Source of the DNA: a candidate division KSB1 bacterium
GTDB taxonomy: Bacteria > Zhuqueibacterota > Zhuqueibacteria > Thermofontimicrobiales > Thermofontimicrobiaceae
Reading direction: 5' to 3'
Assembly (NCBI GenBank): GCA_034506395.1
Contig: JAPDPQ010000004.1
Location: 80,631 to 144,630, forward strand
Length of the DNA stretch: 64,000 bases
In this document: one piece after another, positions 18,124-27,311 of the stretch
Numbering within the stretch: the first letter of the stretch is position 1
Layout of the letters: every line of letters begins with the position of its first letter
Notes under the pieces: model-generated
Told to the model about the DNA's origin: nothing
What the model saw: the letters and a program-made list of their open reading frames with translations, nothing else
The model's database searches: none
Translations under genes and position numbers: made by a program

Positions 18124-19002
18124 CTAATGAAATCGTTTTGCACGCGCTCGGAAAAACTTGATCAGCGGCTCAATATATGGTTGATCGGTTTGAATATCGA
18201 TATGATCGACCTTGATTGATTTGAATAATTTATTCCGCTGCCAAATATCCTGAGCGGTTTGTTTAGCATAGAGGTTTCGCACGCCAGGATATGAAGTATC
18301 GACCACGACGATCTCACCAGTCTCAGCATCTTCTAATTCAATAAAGCCGACATCAGGTAGGGATAATTCGCGCGGATCAGTGATGGTAATAGCGACCATA
18401 TCATGGCGACGATTAGCGATCTGCAACGCCTTTTCATACCCCGTGTTTAGAAAATCAGAAACCAAAAATACAACGCTGCGCCGACGGGTAACGCGGTTCA
18501 AATACTCTAAGGCATTCGCGATATCAGTCTGCGTTCCTTGAGGCTTATGATATAGCAGCTCACGCAACACACGAAGGACATGAGATTTCCCTTTTTTAGG
18601 AGGGATGAACTTTTCGATTTTATCGGTAAAAATGATCAATCCAACTTTATCGTTATTTTTGATCGCTGAAAAAGCCAATAGCGCACAGATTTCGATCGCA
18701 ATCTCCCCTTTCATGCGCTCGTGGGTGCCAAAATTGCCAGATGAACTGACATCCACCAAGAGCATAACTGTTAACTCGCGCTCTTCCTCAAAAATTTTGA
18801 CAAATGGGTGCCCCATCCGCGCCGTGACATTCCAGTCAATGGTACGAATATCATCGCCGATTTGGTATTCTCGGACCTCAGAGAACTCCATACCTCGTCC
18901 CTTGAAAACCGAGTGATATTCCCCAGAGAATACATCGTTCACCATCCCGCGCGTGGTGATCTCGATCCGTTTCACCTTTTTTAAAATTTCTTTTGGAACC
19001 AT
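18124..19002 (-). CDS. DUF58 domain protein (MoxR-associated)
   Basis: About 292 residues. I use the ATG at 19002; a TTG at 19014 in the same frame has no better ribosome-binding site. The DUF58 hallmark GDDIRTIDWNVTARMGHPFV is followed by a VWA-like fold with LLVDVSSSGNFG, QTDIANALEYL and VFLVSDF. There is no membrane helix, so it is probably cytoplasmic or membrane-associated. MoxR ATPase and DUF58 proteins are nearly always adjacent and are thought to act together as chaperones on VWA partner proteins, here BatA and BatB. The gap to moxR is 166 bases. Confidence 0.88.
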   Translation of the reverse strand: MVPKEILKKVKRIEITTRGMVNDVFSGEYHSVFKGRGMEFSEVREYQIGDDIRTIDWNVTARMGHPFVKIFEEERELTVMLLVDVSSSGNFGTHERMKGEIAIEICALLAFSAIKNNDKVGLIIFTDKIEKFIPPKKGKSHVLRVLRELLYHKPQGTQTDIANALEYLNRVTRRRSVVFLVSDFLNTGYEKALQIANRRHDMVAITITDPRELSLPDVGFIELEDAETGEIVVVDTSYPGVRNLYAKQTAQDIWQRNKLFKSIKVDHIDIQTDQPYIEPLIKFFRARAKRFH

Positions 19003-19168
19003 ATTGCTTCTCAATCATTGGTCATCACTTGGATCAAAAAACCAGAATTTGGATTGCGGAGCACTTATCTCGAGCGCCTTTCAAGACCGCACCTTGATTC
19101 GCAGCGCTGCCAAGCAAAAGGAGCTCGATCGGCAGCTCTGCGAATTCAGTTTGGAGATGAATGCTCAA

Positions 19169-20158
19169 TCATGGCACTTCGATCTTGTTAATGATCTTTC
19201 TCACGACGTCTTCAGCAGTGACCTCTTCAGCTTCGGCTTCGTAGGTCACAATGATGCGATGCCGGAGCACATCCATGGCGATCGAGCGGACATCTTCAGG
19301 GGTCACATAGCCGCGATGCCGCAAAAAAGCATGAGCCTTTGAGGCCATGGATAGATAGATCGACGCTCGAGGCGAAGCCCCATACTGGATCAAATCGGTC
19401 AGATCGTCCAATCCGTATTCCTTTGGGTTCCTCGTGGCAAATACAATATCTATGATATATCGCTCAATTTTTTCATCGATATAAATATCATGAACCACCT
19501 CTCGCGCTCGAATAATCTCCTGCGGAGATACGACTGGATTCGCTCGAGGAAGACGTCGCTGGGTCATACGACGCATAATTTCCAGTTCCTCTTCTTTGCT
19601 GGGATAGCCGATGGCGACCTTTAACATAAAACGATCGATCTGCGCTTCTGGCAGCGGATAAGTCCCCTCCTGTTCGATCGGGTTCTGGGTGGCTAAAACC
19701 AGAAATGGATCATCCAACGGGTAAGTGGTCTCGCCAATCGTGACTTGCCGCTCTTGCATGGCCTCCAATAGTGCCGATTGCACTTTGGCGGGCGACCGGT
19801 TAATTTCATCGGCAAGGATCAAATTGGCGAAAATGGGGCCCTTTTTTGTGGTAAATTTGCCATTGCTCTGATCATAAATCAGCGTCCCAATCAAATCGGC
19901 AGGCAAAAGGTCAGGTGTAAACTGAATCCGCTGAAATTTGGTTTGGATGGTATTGGACAGCGTCTTGACCGCAAGTGTTTTGGCCAAGCCAGGAACTCCC
20001 TCCAAATGGATATGGCCGTTGCACAACAACCCGATCAATAGCCGCTCGATCATATATTTTTGTCCTACAATCACCCGACTGACCTCAGTCATGATTTTAT
20101 CGACAAATTCACTCTCTTTTTTGATCCGTTCATTCAACGCTTGAATATCGACGTTCAT
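19169..20158 (-). CDS. moxR: MoxR-family AAA+ ATPase
   Basis: A 329-residue cytoplasmic AAA+ ATPase of the MoxR class, full length. The Walker A motif is GVPGLAKT (54-61) and Walker B is LILADEINR (~113-121). A sensor 1 region LATQNPIEQEGTYPLPEAQ is followed by the C-terminal lid (YGASPRASIYLSMASKAHA). MoxR ATPases are proposed chaperones for VWA-domain complexes. The start is well supported by GAGGAGGT directly upstream. It heads the core MoxR-DUF58-Bat group. Confidence 0.93.
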   Translation of the reverse strand: MNVDIQALNERIKKESEFVDKIMTEVSRVIVGQKYMIERLLIGLLCNGHIHLEGVPGLAKTLAVKTLSNTIQTKFQRIQFTPDLLPADLIGTLIYDQSNGKFTTKKGPIFANLILADEINRSPAKVQSALLEAMQERQVTIGETTYPLDDPFLVLATQNPIEQEGTYPLPEAQIDRFMLKVAIGYPSKEEELEIMRRMTQRRLPRANPVVSPQEIIRAREVVHDIYIDEKIERYIIDIVFATRNPKEYGLDDLTDLIQYGASPRASIYLSMASKAHAFLRHRGYVTPEDVRSIAMDVLRHRIIVTYEAEAEEVTAEDVVRKIINKIEVP

Positions 20159-20302
20159 CGTACCTCCTCGTATGATTAGCCAATTTGAGTTTCTATATTT
20201 TCAGTCAAGAAACCGTCATTTTTGTCAAATTCTGTTGCATCATCTTTCGGAGAAAAGCTGAAATTGAGCACCTTTCGGGCTGACAAAGTCACATCAAGCA
20301 AT

Positions 20303-21268
20303 TTATTCATGCGCTTTGGCCAATGGCTTCTGATCTCGAGCTAACCCTAAATTGCGCTCCAAAATCGCTTCCAACAAAGTATAGGTTCTATCCAATGCGC
20401 TGCGCTCCGTCACGTTCCCTGCAAACTTGGCAAGATCGCTCACCGTGAGTATCTCTTGAATATTATTGACCAGCGTTGCATCAAGGCTCATTCGATTGAG
20501 TTCAGCAATGATATTTTCGGTGGTCGACTCTAAAGCGGGCAATTGGTATTTTTGCGATAAATATCTTCGGGCAATTTTCGACAAAGACCAAAAAGCATCA
20601 TTCAATTTAAGCTCTGGTGAGCTCAAATTGACCGATTCGCGGAGCTCTTGAAGAAATTGTTCCTCCAAAGGAATAATTTTCGCAGCTTCAGCAGCTTTTC
20701 TGGCCTGCTGTTGTTTTTTCTTTTGCCAAACAATCAAACCAATGGCTATTAGGACGACGACGAGCGCTATTAATAGCCATCTGACCCAAGAGCCACGAGA
20801 ACCTGGCTCAGGAATCGGATCGATAATCTTAGCGTTCAGCCTCGGAGCAACCAATAGCTCTGCCTCACCTGTTTCACTGTCTACATAACTAACGACCAGA
20901 TTTTCGATGTACCCCATGCCCAAAGATTTTGGTTGTAAGACAAACTCAAAAGTACGGGCAGCCTTCACCTGACCATTCTCAGTCCAGCGCCGATCCCCAG
21001 CAGCAGTTTTGACGATCTCAAAATTCGACACAGAGGGATTCTGAATTTCGCTGATCTGATACCGCTTCACATCCCCAGCCCACTCCACAGTCACCAAACA
21101 CACTACCTGACGATTGAGCGGGACTTCCTTTTTATCCAACTCTGCCGAAATTCTGATTGAAGGAGCGGGGACAACGGAGCTGGTATTTTGTGCCCTTCCA
21201 TCCCAGGATAAACCGATCAGCAGCAATCCAATTACGAATACAGCGAATCGAAGACGATGACTAAGCAT
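20303..21268 (-). CDS. BatD-like membrane protein (third copy)
   Basis: About 321 residues. The ATG at 21268 follows GAGGGGA and opens a signal peptide (LRFAVFVIGLLLIGLSWDGRAQ), so I prefer it to the longer frame reaching 21373. One Ig-like BatD domain (ISAELDKKEVPLNRQVVCLV) is followed by a membrane helix (WLLIALVVVLIAIGLIVW). The cytoplasmic helical domain (LNDAFWSLSKIARRYLSQKY) has the same fold as that in the second BatD-like gene. The gene is 144 bases upstream of moxR and probably in its operon. It may be an accessory or alternative partner for the BatA/BatB complex. Confidence 0.78.
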   Translation of the reverse strand: MLSHRLRFAVFVIGLLLIGLSWDGRAQNTSSVVPAPSIRISAELDKKEVPLNRQVVCLVTVEWAGDVKRYQISEIQNPSVSNFEIVKTAAGDRRWTENGQVKAARTFEFVLQPKSLGMGYIENLVVSYVDSETGEAELLVAPRLNAKIIDPIPEPGSRGSWVRWLLIALVVVLIAIGLIVWQKKKQQQARKAAEAAKIIPLEEQFLQELRESVNLSSPELKLNDAFWSLSKIARRYLSQKYQLPALESTTENIIAELNRMSLDATLVNNIQEILTVSDLAKFAGNVTERSALDRTYTLLEAILERNLGLARDQKPLAKAHE

Positions 21269-21679
21269 ATTCCCCTCAATGTTTTTTTCTAATAGACTTC
21301 TGGTGCGGCGAAAAAGTTTTGGATTCATTGGTCGCCTAACAAGTCCTGATGAGTTTGGACGATTAAATCGCAATTGAAGTCCCAGAAATGATTAGAGCAA
21401 AAAATCGGACAGAAAAGTGCTCAAACAATCATTGATAAGCTTAACAGTGAAGCACCGCTTTACACTCGCATTTTTGGTTTGAAACGATGAAAAGGAGTAC
21501 TTCGTTTTTTATGATTCACTTCAAGCCCGATGGCTTTCACTGCTGTCATCTTACAAAGAAAAAGCCGATAATTAATTAAATTAGTCGCCCCTATTAATTA
21601 ACAAATCGGCTTTTTAAGAAGTCTAAGATGTTACAATGTGAAATCTGCTCAAGGAGTTTGCCATTCAGAGATGAATTGC
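21269..21679. other. Intergenic region with terminator
   Basis: 411 bases between the TPR lipoprotein gene and the third BatD-like gene. It holds the stem-loop at 21561-21615 and otherwise no gene. The remainder presumably contains the promoter of the MoxR-Bat operon, but I could not pick one out. Confidence 0.55.
21561..21615 (-). terminator. Rho-independent terminator after the TPR lipoprotein gene
   Basis: Arms AAAGCCGAT (21561-21569) and ATCGGCTTT (21605-21613) pair perfectly, and the inner ATTAATTAA/TTAATTA also pairs. A-tracts and T-tracts flank both sides, so it could act in both directions. On the minus strand it lies 65 bases after the lipoprotein stop codon. Confidence 0.75.
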
Positions 21680-22216
21680 CTATCGCGTCGTCGTTGGATT
21701 TGCGATATTCGAATCTGCGGTTGCTTCACGATCGCCCTTTAAAAAGTCTAGCTCGTTAATGTCTTTTCCGAGATACTCTAATTCCCATTTTACCGAGCTG
21801 ACCAATTCATGCTGGGGGTACTGCTCTAAGAATTTTTGGTAATACTTTCTGGCTTCTGCGGTGTCGCTGATGCTGTTCGCGTAGTGATAACCAATCATGA
21901 ATAAGGATTGTGCGGCAAATTTACTATTGGGGTACTTCTTTAGCAGTTGTTTGTGAGCTTCGACAGCATGCTCGAAATCCATCAGGTTGTTTGAATACAT
22001 CTGTCCGACTTTAAACAACAATGAATCGGCAAAATTTGCCTTCGGAAAGTCCTTAATGAGCTGTTCATAGATCTCGATAGCTTCTTTAAATTTCTCCTGT
22101 CGTTCCAGTTGAAATGCCTCCGCATAAAGCTGTTCTTTAGTCTTTTTAGGACCACAATTGACGAACAGAAACATACCAACTGCTAAGATGAGGATCACAA
22201 AAACAATGCGATTCAT
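21680..22216 (-). CDS. TPR lipoprotein
   Basis: A 178-residue lipoprotein: signal peptide MNRIVFVILILAVGMFLFVN and acylation site Cys21 (FVNC). About three TPR-like helical pairs follow (EQLYAEAFQLERQEKFKEAI; HAVEAHKQLLKKYPNSKFAA; ARKYYQKFLEQYPQHEL). The layout resembles the BamD/YbgF type of periplasmic TPR proteins, which scaffold envelope complexes, but it is shorter than BamD. The start ATG follows GGGAGAG. The terminator downstream suggests it ends its own transcript, upstream of the MoxR-Bat genes. Confidence 0.82.
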   Translation of the reverse strand: MNRIVFVILILAVGMFLFVNCGPKKTKEQLYAEAFQLERQEKFKEAIEIYEQLIKDFPKANFADSLLFKVGQMYSNNLMDFEHAVEAHKQLLKKYPNSKFAAQSLFMIGYHYANSISDTAEARKYYQKFLEQYPQHELVSSVKWELEYLGKDINELDFLKGDREATADSNIANPTTTR

Positions 22217-22599
22217 TATCCATCTCTCCCGTTTAATGATTAACCATTCAATTTGCCATCAAAGTCAGCCATGTGAGCCATGTAACTCCAGAACAGTGGA
22301 TTTAAAAAGCTTGAAAATTCAGCTCACTTAAATTTTAATTTTAATAGTGATAGCTTATGTGCTTAAAGCGGTTATCACTCCCCTTCAACTTTTCTGCTCA
22401 TAAAAAGTTCCGGGTGAGACAAAAATAAAAAAACCTGGCATATGTTAAGATGCCAGGTCGAATGAAAAAATGCAGCCACAAACAGGGGACTATTTTATTT
22501 TCAATCAATACCTAAAGTTCTTCGGATGGGATGAACCAATACTCATTATCAAATTTTGCCTTCAATGGTTGGTGGTTCATCATTCATACAATCCCAAGG
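22217..22599. other. Intergenic region with terminator
   Basis: 383 AT-rich bases between two minus-strand genes. It contains the terminator at 22420-22458. No gene or clear promoter was seen in the rest. Confidence 0.55.
22420..22458 (-). terminator. Rho-independent terminator after the LysM-like membrane protein gene
   Basis: On the minus strand ACCTGGCAT and ATGCCAGGT form a perfect 9-bp stem with an 8-base loop (22433-22458). A T-rich run, TTTTTTTATTTTT, follows immediately. It is oriented for the gene ending at 22600. Confidence 0.85.
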
Positions 22600-23229
22600 C
22601 TAATTTGCGCCTTGCAATACTGCAAGACTTGCGGCAATGGGCGCTTCATTCCGCTCAGCCAGTTCATAGTCAACCAGCCTACTTTTATCGACAGCAATCG
22701 ATTCATCTTTTGAGATCCCAGCCAGCGCCAAGCTTTGGATCTTTTGACGATAGCGAAAATAAATAGCAATGCTAAAACTCAGAGAGAGCAGACATGCAAA
22801 AACCACTAGCATGAACAGCGCGGTGCTGGGATGCCAGGTTGTCATATCGGTTGTTTTATCAAATTTGCTTGGTGAACTGCCGAATTGAACCAACGCTGAA
22901 CTCATTGCAATTTCATCATCAGGCATAAAGCTCGATTCTAATCCCTGGTATCTCATGCTTACTATTGCCTCATAACTGGGAATGATCAAATTAGAGTGAT
23001 TCACAGCTCGATCGATTCGAACAAGCCGATTGACTAGTTCTAATTCTGAGGCAAATTGTTTATCGCCATAGTATTGCTTCGAAATTTTCTCAAAAAATGC
23101 AAGGCGTTCTTTATTGGAATGGCTCATTTGGGCTTGATCCTCTGCGCCATTCTGAGAAAAGATCGGTTGATTAGCTATTATCATCAAGATTGACAAAATG
23201 AAAATTGCTACTAACTTCTTGGTCATCAT
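22600..23229 (-). CDS. Small membrane protein with signal peptide and degenerate LysM-like segment
   Basis: A 209-residue protein. Signal peptide (MTKKLVAIFILSILMIIANQ, cleavage near FSQ) is followed by a ~50-residue segment resembling LysM (AFFEKISKQYYGDKQFASEL, then SNLIIPSYEAI). A single membrane helix follows (~135-160, LFMLVVFACLLSLSFSIAIY) with a cytoplasmic tail. LysM modules bind peptidoglycan; this match is weak. The start is supported by AGGAGG. It has its own terminator and lies at the distal upstream end of the Bat neighbourhood; a functional link with Bat is only positional. Confidence 0.7.
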   Translation of the reverse strand: MMTKKLVAIFILSILMIIANQPIFSQNGAEDQAQMSHSNKERLAFFEKISKQYYGDKQFASELELVNRLVRIDRAVNHSNLIIPSYEAIVSMRYQGLESSFMPDDEIAMSSALVQFGSSPSKFDKTTDMTTWHPSTALFMLVVFACLLSLSFSIAIYFRYRQKIQSLALAGISKDESIAVDKSRLVDYELAERNEAPIAASLAVLQGAN

Positions 23230-23588
23230 CGTTTACCTCCTTGACTGCTTTTATCTAATTCATCCTACTAACAACCGATGTTCGCGAAAAGGCATCCTCA
23301 TCTAAAAGCTGCGCATCTCTTTTATAGGTTTTTATCCCAAAATCGCTGCCCGAATTTAGATATTTCAATCGATTGATTTACGAATCTAAGGCTTTGGGGC
23401 GCTTTTTCCCGCAGCATCGATCAAAATCACCAGTCGAACCATGAAAAATTATATTGGATTTGCAAAAATATATTATTAATTTTAGGCAAAACGAAAAGTG
23501 ATTTGCCGCACATTCTTCAGTTTTAGCAGCATTGAAAGCAAATTTTTTTATCCCTTAAAGACCTAAAATCAAAGAACTGGGAGGATCT
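23230..23588. other. Divergent intergenic region before the GH116 gene
   Basis: 359 bases between divergent genes. A forward promoter candidate lies at 23454-23482. No open frame of interest was seen. Confidence 0.5.
23454..23482 (+). promoter_or_regulatory. Possible sigma70-like promoter for the GH116 gene
   Basis: TTGGAT and TAATTT separated by 17 bases, 106 bases before the ATG. The surrounding AT richness makes chance occurrence fairly likely. Confidence 0.35.
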
Positions 23589-26357
23589 ATGATGATATTA
23601 AAATTGCTGTATGTCGGAATGTTTATCTTGGGCTCGACTATTTTGGCCTTAGCTGCCCAGCCTTACGACAAAAAAGTGCTCTATGATTTCTCTCCTATCA
23701 AAACCTTACGGGGAGATTATTTAAAAGAGGTTGCTTTTCCAATTGGAGGTATTGGGACAGGGAATATCACTTTAGGAGGCCGGGGTGAATTGCGGGACTG
23801 GGAGATCTTTAATCGGCCTGGAAAGGGCAAGCAGCTCAATCTGACTTTTTTTAGTATTTGGATGCGGGCTAAAGGCCAGCCTGCTGTTGCTAAGATCTTG
23901 GAGCGAAAGTTCTTCCCTCCCTATACTGGCTGGATGGGTTTCCCGCGCAACAATCTTGCTGGAGTTCCGCGCTTCAATGAAATTGAGTTTCGGGGAGAAT
24001 ACCCCTTCGGATGGTTGAAGTTTTTCGATCCGAAGATCCCGCTCACCATCGAATTGGAAGCCTATAATCCATTCATCCCATTAGATCCAGATAATAGCGG
24101 CATCCCAGCGGCCATTTTTAACTGGACCATCACGAATCCGCTCGACGTCCCAGTAGAAGCAGCGATTTGTCTCTCCATGCAAAATCCAATCGGCACCGAT
24201 GGCAAAACGTTTGACTCGAAATTGGTGCACAGCGGGATCAATGAATTCTTGACTGACGGTACCCTGAGTGGGATAAAATTCAGTTCTAGTTACCTATCGG
24301 AAGATGACATCCGGTTTGGCACCATGGCAATCATGACCCCAGCGAAAGAGCTCAATGTACTGACTTGCTGGTATCGCGGTGGATGGTGGGATAATGCACA
24401 TATTTTCTGGGACGATTTTTCTGATGACGGCTGGATCGCTGATCGTCGAGAAAAAGCAATTTCGCCAGAGAGCCATACGGATGTCGCTTCATTAAATGTA
24501 CATTTTCAACTTTCTCCAAAAGAACGCAGGAAGATCCCTTTTTACCTTACTTGGCATTTTCCGCAGCGAGAAAATTACTGGAATAGCGAGCCAGAGGTTC
24601 ATGGCAAAAAAATGACCAATTATTACGCCACCAAATTCGCTGATGCCGTCACCGTGGCTCGTTACTTGGTCGATCATCTGGATTATCTGGAAGGACAATC
24701 CCGACAATTCCACCATGCCCTATTCAGCAGCACGCTCCCGAATTTTGTCCTCGATGCCGTTGGTTCTCAATTGTCGATATTGAAAACCAATACAGTGATG
24801 AGAATTCATGATGGACCATTTTTTGGGTTTGAGGGGATTTCTGATGAAGCTGGCTGCTGTTGGATGAATTGCAGCCACGTATGGAACTATGCGCAAACAG
24901 TCGCTTTTTTGTTCCCTTCTCTGGAACGCTCCGCTCGCGAAACCGACTTTTTGCATAATACATATGATAATGGTTACATGCCGTTTCGATCGCTGGTTCC
25001 GCTCGGTGATTACCGATGGAAATTCAAGCCCTGCGCAGATGGTCAAATGGGGGCTATCTTAAGGGCTTATCGAGAATGGAAGTTGTCTGGCGATAATGCC
25101 TGGTTAGCTCGATTGTGGCCCAAAATCAAGGCCTCGTTGGAATTCGCCTGGAAAGGGGTCGGAGACATTCCAGAATCTTTACAATGGCAGAAAGAGAACC
25201 TTCCAGTTCCGTGGGATGGAAACAAAGATGGGGTCATCGAAGGCGAGCAGCACAATACTTATGACATCGAATTTTATGGACCGAACACCATGACCGGCTC
25301 TCTTTATCTGGCAGCATTAAAGGCAGCCGCTGAAATGGCTCGTTTCATGGATGATTCGAATGCCGCGAATACTTATCTGCAACTCTATAAAAATGGGAGT
25401 GCCCAATATGACGCCTTGCTCTGGAACGGCAAATTTTATGTGCAAAAGATTCACGTGGCCGAGGGAATTCAAATTCCGGCTCATTTGCAATTGCAAAAGG
25501 ACGACCTGTGCTGCCCATCCAAAGCTTCTCAATATGGGAAAAAAGGCGAGCTCGATCAAAGCAATATTCCAAAATATCAATTCGGTAAAGGCTGTCTCTC
25601 TGACCAATTACTAGGTCAATTCGCTGCTTTTGTCACCGGATTGGGGTATATCATGGAACCATCCCACGTGAAGCGTGCCCTCCAATCGATTTTTGAGCAT
25701 AATTTTCAAACCGACTTAGCCAATTTTTCGAATGTACAGCGGGTTTATGCGCTCAATGATGAGGCGGGACTGTTATTGTGCACTTGGCCCGATGGCGATC
25801 GACCAGCTCTTCCGTTCGTTTATTCAGACGAAGTCTGGACTGGGATTGAGTACCAGGTAGCTGCCAGTTTAATCTACGCTGGGTTGATTGATGAAGGGTT
25901 GACGTTGGTAAAAGCCGTCCGCGATCGCCATGATGGCTTGCGCCGCAATCCCTGGGACGAGTTCGAATGTGGTCATCATTATGCCCGGGCACTGGCCTCA
26001 TGGGCGGTATTATTGGCGATTTCTGGGTTTCAATACGACGGTGTGAAACAGATGATGGGATTTTCTCCAGTCATTCATCTTGATCAATTTCAAGTGTTCT
26101 GGTCATGCGGCACCGGCTGGGGGATCTTTTCTCAAAATCCGATAAAGATCTCCCTTAAAGTTCTATTTGGAGAACTCCTATTGAGCCAATTCAGTTTTTC
26201 GGCAGACCCAAAATCGGATGTTCGTGCCGTTATGCTGGACAAAAATACCATTACCTTCAAATCTGTTTATAAGCGACCTCAGCGGCACATCCAGTTCGAT
26301 AAGCCATTGAAAATTTCATCAGGGTCGGAGTTGAATTTCATGTTAAAAGCAAAATGA
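23589..26357 (+). CDS. GH116 family glycosidase (beta-glucosidase/glucosylceramidase-like), exported
   Basis: A 922-residue protein with signal peptide (LLYVGMFILGSTILALAAQ) and GGAGG before the ATG. The N-terminal beta domain starts with the family signature FPIGGIGTGNITLGGRGELR. An (alpha/alpha)6 catalytic domain follows, with the QHNTYDIEFYGPNTMTGSLY segment (candidate nucleophile Glu561) and SDEVWTGIEYQVAASLIYAG (candidate acid/base Asp). These match the architecture of non-lysosomal glucosylceramidase GBA2 and bacterial GH116 beta-glucosidases and beta-xylosidases. The residue roles are inferred from motif resemblance. The gene is monocistronic and divergent from the LysM-like gene. The signal peptide implies periplasmic breakdown of beta-glycosides. 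Confidence 0.88.
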   Translation: MMILKLLYVGMFILGSTILALAAQPYDKKVLYDFSPIKTLRGDYLKEVAFPIGGIGTGNITLGGRGELRDWEIFNRPGKGKQLNLTFFSIWMRAKGQPAVAKILERKFFPPYTGWMGFPRNNLAGVPRFNEIEFRGEYPFGWLKFFDPKIPLTIELEAYNPFIPLDPDNSGIPAAIFNWTITNPLDVPVEAAICLSMQNPIGTDGKTFDSKLVHSGINEFLTDGTLSGIKFSSSYLSEDDIRFGTMAIMTPAKELNVLTCWYRGGWWDNAHIFWDDFSDDGWIADRREKAISPESHTDVASLNVHFQLSPKERRKIPFYLTWHFPQRENYWNSEPEVHGKKMTNYYATKFADAVTVARYLVDHLDYLEGQSRQFHHALFSSTLPNFVLDAVGSQLSILKTNTVMRIHDGPFFGFEGISDEAGCCWMNCSHVWNYAQTVAFLFPSLERSARETDFLHNTYDNGYMPFRSLVPLGDYRWKFKPCADGQMGAILRAYREWKLSGDNAWLARLWPKIKASLEFAWKGVGDIPESLQWQKENLPVPWDGNKDGVIEGEQHNTYDIEFYGPNTMTGSLYLAALKAAAEMARFMDDSNAANTYLQLYKNGSAQYDALLWNGKFYVQKIHVAEGIQIPAHLQLQKDDLCCPSKASQYGKKGELDQSNIPKYQFGKGCLSDQLLGQFAAFVTGLGYIMEPSHVKRALQSIFEHNFQTDLANFSNVQRVYALNDEAGLLLCTWPDGDRPALPFVYSDEVWTGIEYQVAASLIYAGLIDEGLTLVKAVRDRHDGLRRNPWDEFECGHHYARALASWAVLLAISGFQYDGVKQMMGFSPVIHLDQFQVFWSCGTGWGIFSQNPIKISLKVLFGELLLSQFSFSADPKSDVRAVMLDKNTITFKSVYKRPQRHIQFDKPLKISSGSELNFMLKAK

Positions 26358-26529
26358 CACGCTGTTCAAATAATCATAAACTGGTAATTCAATTGGCCCA
26401 TTTGCTCGGCCTTTTCATTCCAGGATTTTCTTGCAATTTTTTGCACAAAATCATTATTTCCGTTTAATTGCATAGGTCCGATCCTTAAATGTTTTGCATG
26501 ATCGAGTTTGTTTGCAACAGAATTATTAC

Positions 26530-26558
26530 TTGATTTTGTGAACAAAAAAGTTTATCTT
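26530..26558 (+). promoter_or_regulatory. Sigma70-like promoter for the methyltransferase gene
   Basis: TTGATT at 26530-26535 and TATCTT at 26553-26558 with a 17-base spacer; the ATG is 49 bases downstream. Confidence 0.45.
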
Positions 26559-26607
26559 CACGGAAAAATCAACAAACGATCACTGATATTTATTCAGCGA
26601 GGACAAC

Positions 26608-27174
26608 ATGAACGGACAACAGGATTACGATTCCAATTATCAGCGGATCGCGAAATTGCTCGCTAAAAATTACATTCATCGTTTCATTAAACCTGATGCA
26701 TTATCCATTCTTCCTGAACTGAGACTTCGGGAGAACATCAAGATTTTAGATGTTGGCTGTGGAAATGGAAGACTGCTTTTTAAGCTGGCTTCATTTATGG
26801 ACTCATGCGAACTCCATGGGATCGATATCCGGCCTGAGCGAATTCGAAAAAATCAGGCAAAGAATCGATACCCCAATTTGAATTTCCACTGCTGTCCAGC
26901 AGACAATCTTCCTTTTCCAAGCGAATATTTCGACTTGATCACATGCACAAGCGCGCTTCAGAAATTCCCTCAAAAGGTTCGATCGCTGGATGAAATGCAT
27001 CGCGTGCTGAAAACCAAAGGGGATTTGTACATTTTGGAAGGAATTCGAGATAATGAATGGAAAAACAAATTTGAAAAAATCTTGCGGCAATCGAAATTCA
27101 TTCGTCCAGAAAAAAAATTCCTCCCACAAACAGCGTTGTTCAGCAAAAGTTACTTGATTCATTACGTGAAATAA
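26608..27174 (+). CDS. Class I SAM-dependent methyltransferase
   Basis: A 188-residue cytoplasmic enzyme with the SAM-binding motif ILDVGCGNGRLLFKL (~49-63), an acidic motif II (LHGIDIRPERI) and motif post-II PADNLPFPSEYFDLI. It is of the UbiE/small-molecule methyltransferase type. It lacks the ~50 C-terminal residues that usually contribute to substrate binding, so the target cannot be inferred. The start ATG follows GAGGAC. The gene is alone behind its own promoter candidate. Confidence 0.85.
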   Translation: MNGQQDYDSNYQRIAKLLAKNYIHRFIKPDALSILPELRLRENIKILDVGCGNGRLLFKLASFMDSCELHGIDIRPERIRKNQAKNRYPNLNFHCCPADNLPFPSEYFDLITCTSALQKFPQKVRSLDEMHRVLKTKGDLYILEGIRDNEWKNKFEKILRQSKFIRPEKKFLPQTALFSKSYLIHYVK

Positions 27175-27311
27175 AAAAGCCTTTTTCTCACAACAAAATG
27201 GGAAGGTTTATTAGCTTGATCATTTGAACAAAATCGAAATCATTAATCGGATTCTTTGATTACGGTTCGCAGTTCGCAAGTCTGCGACCTCATCTTATGA
27301 ATGGAGTAGCA

